A DNA stretch of 34,419 bases. Origin: a virus. The notes under the pieces are model-generated. The model did not search any database. It saw nothing but the letters and a program-made list of their open reading frames with translations, and was not told the origin of the DNA. The stretch's first letter is position 1. Each line of letters opens with the position of its first letter. The stretch lies in the IMG/VR virus record IMGVR_UViG_3300030328_002401, positions 1,068 through 35,486 of that record, one strand, 5' to 3'. The position numbers and the translations under genes are program-made. Positions 31,451-34,419 of the stretch are shown in pieces.

Positions 31451-31919
31451 ATACTTTAAAAAATGTGGGGATTTCTCTCTTTGTTCTACCATTGGTGATG
31501 CAAATGAGATTCATGCAGAACACGCAAGAGAGAGAACATCAATGTATCAGATCATGGTTAGGGGATCTGGTAAAATGGGAGTACCATTTGATGATAGTTT
31601 TACAGAGATAGCCACAGCTCCTGCCTTTGTAGATATAAAGAAATACATGGGAAAACATACAATATTTCATTCTCATGAATCATTTATCATGTATGGATTT
31701 AATACATTAGATAAGAGACAACTATGGGATGCAAAGATAGTTACTGAATCTTTTAGAGGTAATGATGAAGGTCGTCTTGTATGTTTTGATGGTAGACCTG
31801 TGATTAATGGTGTAGAACTAGAGAGAATGGATTACGCAAAGTTAGAAGATAAAGATTATGATGTACAGATAAATGATGGTCTAGTGGGATTATTCTGGAA
31901 GATAAAAGAAGAAGAATGA
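31437..31919 (+). CDS. Hypothetical protein with possible beta-barrel fold, 160 aa
   Basis: I do not recognise this protein. It begins MSVTRYFKKCGDFSLCSTIG and contains HAEHARERTSMYQIMVRGSG, then KKYMGKHTIFHSHESFIMYGF, then GRLVCFDGRPVINGVELERM. The alternation of short strands and the HSHES segment recall cupin-like barrels, but a full cupin metal motif (GxxxxxHxH...E...H) is not present. The name would therefore be unsafe. It lies between two oxygenase-type genes, and its stop overlaps the next start (ATGA), so a role in the same modification pathway is plausible but unproven. Confidence 0.65.
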   Translation: MSVTRYFKKCGDFSLCSTIGDANEIHAEHARERTSMYQIMVRGSGKMGVPFDDSFTEIATAPAFVDIKKYMGKHTIFHSHESFIMYGFNTLDKRQLWDAKIVTESFRGNDEGRLVCFDGRPVINGVELERMDYAKLEDKDYDVQINDGLVGLFWKIKEEE

Positions 31920-32398
31920 TTACCCAAGATGAGTTACAAACACTATATGAATGGGGAAAAGTAACAACATTTCCACTTAAGAAAGTACCTACTGCTATAG
32001 GTTATAGTAATAAAGATATTTACCTAGCATGGTTAAAAGGTGCTGGTAAACGTATAATGATTAGAAGAAAGTTAATGACTGATAAAGTTATTAAGATCTT
32101 TGAGAATGAGGATATAATATATTCAACTTATTCTATATTTCATGCAGGAACTATACTTAATCCACATAAAGACCCTGATGTGTACCCACATCCATATAAA
32201 AGAATACAGTTACCTTTAAATATTCCTGATAAAGATAAGTGTTACATGAACTGGCAAGGTAAGAGAGTATCATGGGAAGAGGGAGTTGCTCAATGCTATC
32301 CTGTAATGGATTATGTACATGATGGTGGTAATATTTCAGATGAATCTATGGATTTTATAATGTTAGATGTGAAGCATGAAACTGAAGTGGAAATATAA
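31916..32398 (+). CDS. Aspartyl/asparaginyl beta-hydroxylase-like protein
   Basis: The 160-residue protein has the core of the Asp/Asn beta-hydroxylase family. IFHAGTILNPHKDPD carries the HxD pair H84/D86. It is followed by KRIQLPLNIPDKDKCYMNW (R96), SWEEGVAQCYPVMDY, and the distal VHDGGN with H135. In the family a conserved Arg usually follows the distal His (typically N-x4-R). Here the segment reads SDESMDFIMLDV, so that Arg appears to be replaced, and 2-oxoglutarate binding may differ. Its partner substrate is unknown. It ends the five-gene operon that starts with another 2OG oxygenase type. A structured, gene-free stretch follows. Confidence 0.7.
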   Translation: MITQDELQTLYEWGKVTTFPLKKVPTAIGYSNKDIYLAWLKGAGKRIMIRRKLMTDKVIKIFENEDIIYSTYSIFHAGTILNPHKDPDVYPHPYKRIQLPLNIPDKDKCYMNWQGKRVSWEEGVAQCYPVMDYVHDGGNISDESMDFIMLDVKHETEVEI

Positions 32399-32477
32399 AA
32401 TCTTATAACTAGCATTGCTAGGGCTTAAGGCAGGGCTCATCAAAAATTTTAAAGGGACGGTTAAAGAACTGTCACAT
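32399..32477 (+). other. Structured gene-free leader or 3' region
   Basis: No reading frame is supported here. Two hairpins are visible: CTAGC-ATT-GCTAG at 32409-32421, and GACGGTT-AAAG-AACTGTC at 32456-32473 (one G-U pair). They lie just before the terminator. It could be the 3' end of the operon mRNA or a short regulatory RNA; neither is proven. Confidence 0.45.
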
Positions 32478-32500
32478 GACCCTTCACAGGGTCTTTTTTT
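32478..32500 (+). terminator. Rho-independent terminator ending the oxygenase operon
   Basis: GACCCT (32478-32483), loop TCAC and AGGGTC (32488-32493) form a 6-bp stem followed by seven T residues. Confidence 0.85.
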
Positions 32501-32510
32501 ATGCTATAAT
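32483..32510 (+). promoter_or_regulatory. Sigma70-type promoter inside the terminator
   Basis: TTCACA at 32483-32488 lies in the terminator loop and stem, and TATAAT at 32505-32510 follows after 16 bases, with an extended TGC. The start near 32517 leaves about 14 untranslated bases before the ATG at 32531. Confidence 0.75.
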
Positions 32511-32530
32511 ACATATAGTCTCATTTTATC

Positions 32531-33490
32531 ATGACTACCAATATTAAAACGAAAAAACTAACGGTAAAGCAAATTGCTGATAAGATAAAGGCAGGTCAAT
32601 GGGCAAAGAAAACAAGTGCTAATGTTACTGACTTCTTTATAGATATAGGTAATGGAAATTACCATGATGGGGATTATATAATTGATAGAGAAACTCGTTT
32701 TCAAGTTAGAGAAAAGGATGTTGATCGTGATCGCATTAAACGAGCAATAAACAAGATCTGGGCAACTGGTGATGCAAGTGGTTTAAACAAAATTACTTTT
32801 ATTTACTATGAGAAACTTGGAATCCTAAAGATCATCAATGGTAATCATACTATTGAAATAATGCTTGGTAGCAACATTTTAAAAGCAGAAGATTGTAATG
32901 TTGTTTCTTTTGAAAATGATTTAGATGGTAAAGAGTCTAACCTAAGAAGACTTGGAAATCTTTTAAATGAGCAAACTGTTGAAACTGTTCCTGCTTCAAA
33001 TGAAGATGTTAGAAATGAGTTATGGGTTATAATGGATGAGAACAAGGAAGAAGGAAATGAATTAGAACCCACCTCTGAACAAAAACAAGAGTTTCTTGAT
33101 GCTTATCCTTTTATTGATGAATATCAATTCGCACAGTTTGTTGCTCGACACCCTGATACAAAGGCATACACTAAATGTGATAAGACTTATACTAAAAACG
33201 AGTTAAAGGTAATCAGGGAAAGTTATCGTCAACAGTTAAAGTATCAAGATTATGCAGTTTTAAGTCCTGCAATTATTGATACTTGGTTTCAAGTACCTAT
33301 TGCTGAAATGTTTAGGCAAACAAGAGATGAGGGTAAAAAGAAAGCTCTTGCAATTTTTTACTGTGATACTATCATTCAAAGAGATAAGTTGATAAAGGGA
33401 GATATTATAAAGAAAATGAACATTGAGTATTCTACTTTATCAGAACACTGGGGAATAACAATAAAGTATGAATTCTTAGCATATCAATAA
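32531..33490 (+). CDS. ParB/Srx-like domain protein, 319 aa
   Basis: The N-terminal third suggests a ParB/sulfiredoxin-like fold. TKKLTVKQIADKIKAG is followed by YIIDRETRFQVREKDVDRDRIKRAI, then GILKIINGNHTIEIMLGSNI (compare the INGNHRxEA motif of ParB-like domains), then CNVVSFEND. The rest is helical and charged, with CDKTYTKNELKVIRESYRQQ and KKKALAIFYCDTIIQRDKL, and no other recognised domain. Some ParB-like phage proteins are nucleases or DNA-binding proteins; here it is only a fold guess. The gene forms its own transcription unit between two almost identical terminator-promoter cassettes, followed by an SF2 helicase. There is no clear ribosome binding site. Confidence 0.6.
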   Translation: MTTNIKTKKLTVKQIADKIKAGQWAKKTSANVTDFFIDIGNGNYHDGDYIIDRETRFQVREKDVDRDRIKRAINKIWATGDASGLNKITFIYYEKLGILKIINGNHTIEIMLGSNILKAEDCNVVSFENDLDGKESNLRRLGNLLNEQTVETVPASNEDVRNELWVIMDENKEEGNELEPTSEQKQEFLDAYPFIDEYQFAQFVARHPDTKAYTKCDKTYTKNELKVIRESYRQQLKYQDYAVLSPAIIDTWFQVPIAEMFRQTRDEGKKKALAIFYCDTIIQRDKLIKGDIIKKMNIEYSTLSEHWGITIKYEFLAYQ

Positions 33491-33510
33491 CCACTTCCAT
33501 AACTGTCACA

Positions 33511-33534
33511 AGACCCTACACAGGGTCTTTTTTT
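33511..33534 (+). terminator. Rho-independent terminator after the ParB-like gene
   Basis: AGACCCT (33511-33517), loop ACAC and AGGGTCT (33522-33528) form a 7-bp stem ending in a T run to 33534. Confidence 0.85.
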
Positions 33535-33544
33535 ATGCTATAAT
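33517..33544 (+). promoter_or_regulatory. Sigma70-type promoter for the helicase gene
   Basis: TATAAT at 33539-33544 has an extended TGC, with TACACA at 33517-33522 as a weaker -35 at 16 bases. The start near 33551 leaves about 15 untranslated bases before the ATG at 33566. Confidence 0.7.
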
Positions 33545-33565
33545 ACTTACAGTTACAAAACATTA

Positions 33566-34419
33566 ATGCCATTACGTCCACACCAAACTGATGCTCTGGA
33601 TGCTATGGCAAAGAATCCTAAAGGTCAAGTTATTGTACCTACAGGGGGCGGTAAGACCATGTGTATGATAGAGGATGCCAAGAGAGTATTCCGTACACAA
33701 GAGGTTGCAACCATTGTCGTAGTCGCTCCACGTATCCTATTAGCAGAGCAACTATCCTCTGAATTCTTGGAAACAGGAGAGTTTAACGATGTAAGAGTCA
33801 TGCACGTTCACAGTGGTGAGACTGACCATTTCTCTTCAACCAAAGTATCTGACATTAGATACCATAACTTCTTATGCTATGAGTCTAATGCAAATCAAAT
33901 GATATTCACAACATATCATTCATTACACAGAGTACAAGAGAGTAATATTGTTGTAGATACAATATACTTTGATGAGGCACATAATAGCGTACAAAGAAAC
34001 TTTATCGGCCCTGTTGAGCATTTCTCATGGGATTCTGATAGGTCTTATTTCTTTACTGCCACACCTAAGCATAGTCTTACACCATTCAAGGCAGGTATGA
34101 ATGATAGTGATATATTTGGTAATGTTATATGTCAAGTACCAGCACCCAAGTTAGTCAAGGAAGGTTACATTCTACCAGCAAAGGTAGAAGTATATGAGTC
34201 ACGTTTATTAGACAAGCATGAGTTAGTTGCTGACAGAGATTGTGAGCAAATGATAAACTCCATTGATAACTTAGGGAAGGATAAGGTATTGATATGTGCT
34301 AAGTCAACCGCACAGATTACTAACTTAACATCACAGACTGATTTTTGTGTACAGTTAAGAGAACGTGGTTATAACTGGATGTATATTACTGCAAAGACTG
34401 GTGCATTTATTAATGGTCA
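33566..34419 (+). CDS. SF2 DEAD/DEAH-type helicase (partial, cut by window end)
   Basis: The frame is open from the ATG at 33566 to the window end, 284 codons. Superfamily 2 motifs are in order: LRPHQTDALDAM (Q-like start, residues 3-14), Walker A VPTGGGKT (about 24-31), motif Ia VVVAPRILLAEQL, motif Ib FTTYHSL, DEAH box YFDEAHNSV (near residue 135), and motif III FFTATP. The second RecA-like domain begins at VLICAKS. T4 UvsW and type III restriction-like Res proteins share this arrangement. I cannot tell which applies without the C-terminus. It directly follows the ParB-like gene with its own promoter. No ribosome binding site is evident. Confidence 0.88.
   Translation, partial: MPLRPHQTDALDAMAKNPKGQVIVPTGGGKTMCMIEDAKRVFRTQEVATIVVVAPRILLAEQLSSEFLETGEFNDVRVMHVHSGETDHFSSTKVSDIRYHNFLCYESNANQMIFTTYHSLHRVQESNIVVDTIYFDEAHNSVQRNFIGPVEHFSWDSDRSYFFTATPKHSLTPFKAGMNDSDIFGNVICQVPAPKLVKEGYILPAKVEVYESRLLDKHELVADRDCEQMINSIDNLGKDKVLICAKSTAQITNLTSQTDFCVQLRERGYNWMYITAKTGAFING

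Larger units (their letters stand above)
32467..32512 (+). repeat. Terminator-promoter cassette, copy 1
   Basis: This 46-base segment matches 33501-33546 at 44 of 46 positions. It begins AACTGTCACA, contains the terminator hairpin, and ends ATGCTATAATAC. Both differences (T to A) lie outside the paired stem bases. Confidence 0.9.
33501..33546 (+). repeat. Terminator-promoter cassette, copy 2
   Basis: This is the second copy of the 46-base cassette (44 of 46 identical to 32467-32512), 1034 bases downstream. The upstream hairpin half present at copy 1 (32456-32462) is missing here. Confidence 0.9.

Noticed and set aside
31437-31919. Cupin annotation
   Set aside because: The His residues do not follow a cupin metal motif. 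Only a loose strand pattern remains.
32399-32477. tRNA or known riboswitch in the gene-free stretch
   Set aside because: Hairpins are present, but there is no cloverleaf, anticodon arm or known aptamer core.

Overview
This window looks like part of the genome of a T4-like myovirus of marine picocyanobacteria (a cyanophage). The base composition is AT-rich. Recognisable T4-type proteins include gp33, gp59, gp32, gp53, gp48, gp4, gp26/gp51-like, a gp27-like hub and gp5-like spike parts. Alongside them sit genes typical of cyanophages and cyanobacteria: ThyX, PhoH, an MGME1-like nuclease, a DUF1825 protein, a DUF4278-like small protein and 2OG-Fe(II) oxygenases. No RNA gene, CRISPR array, integrase or insertion sequence was seen. 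All identifications come from reading motifs, not from database searches.

Layout. (1) 1-6388, plus strand: replication, recombination and transcription genes. These are the end of an unidentified gene, a DUF6433-like protein, a run of very small genes with sigma70-type promoters and a terminator, thyX, phoH, a PD-(D/E)XK nuclease, the gp33 late-transcription coactivator, the gp59 helicase loader, a DUF1825 protein and gp32 SSB. (2) 6391-9763, minus strand: gp53, gp48, a conserved unknown, gp4 and a tail-tube-like protein (probably gp54). (3) 9842-20752, plus strand: a tightly packed tail/baseplate-hub operon. It holds gp26 with a gp51-like extension apparently reached by -1 frameshifting, a tape-measure-like protein, a membrane-segment protein, a gp27-like hub, a gp5 OB-fold protein, a 628-aa structural protein, a spike beta-helix protein and a pectate-lyase-like tailspike. 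(4) 20753-21446: three small genes behind a strong host-type promoter. (5) 21483-30360: two long fibre/structural proteins, one ending in an S74 intramolecular chaperone, and a glycine-rich gp38-like adhesin. (6) 30378-32398: a five-gene overlapping operon with two different 2OG oxygenase-type enzymes. (7) 32399-34419: two nearly identical terminator-promoter cassettes flanking a ParB-like gene, followed by a truncated SF2 helicase.

Most adjacent genes overlap by a few bases or share start and stop codons, so translation is probably coupled. Structural genes are preceded by T4-type late motifs (CTAAATA or TATAAATA), which gp33 encoded in this window would help to read. Small accessory genes and gp32 have -35/-10 promoters with 16-17 bp spacers.

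The observations most worth following are the gp26/gp51 frameshift site, the duplicated terminator-promoter cassette around the ParB-like gene, the gp5 spike split over separate genes, and the oxygenase operon next to the fibre genes.
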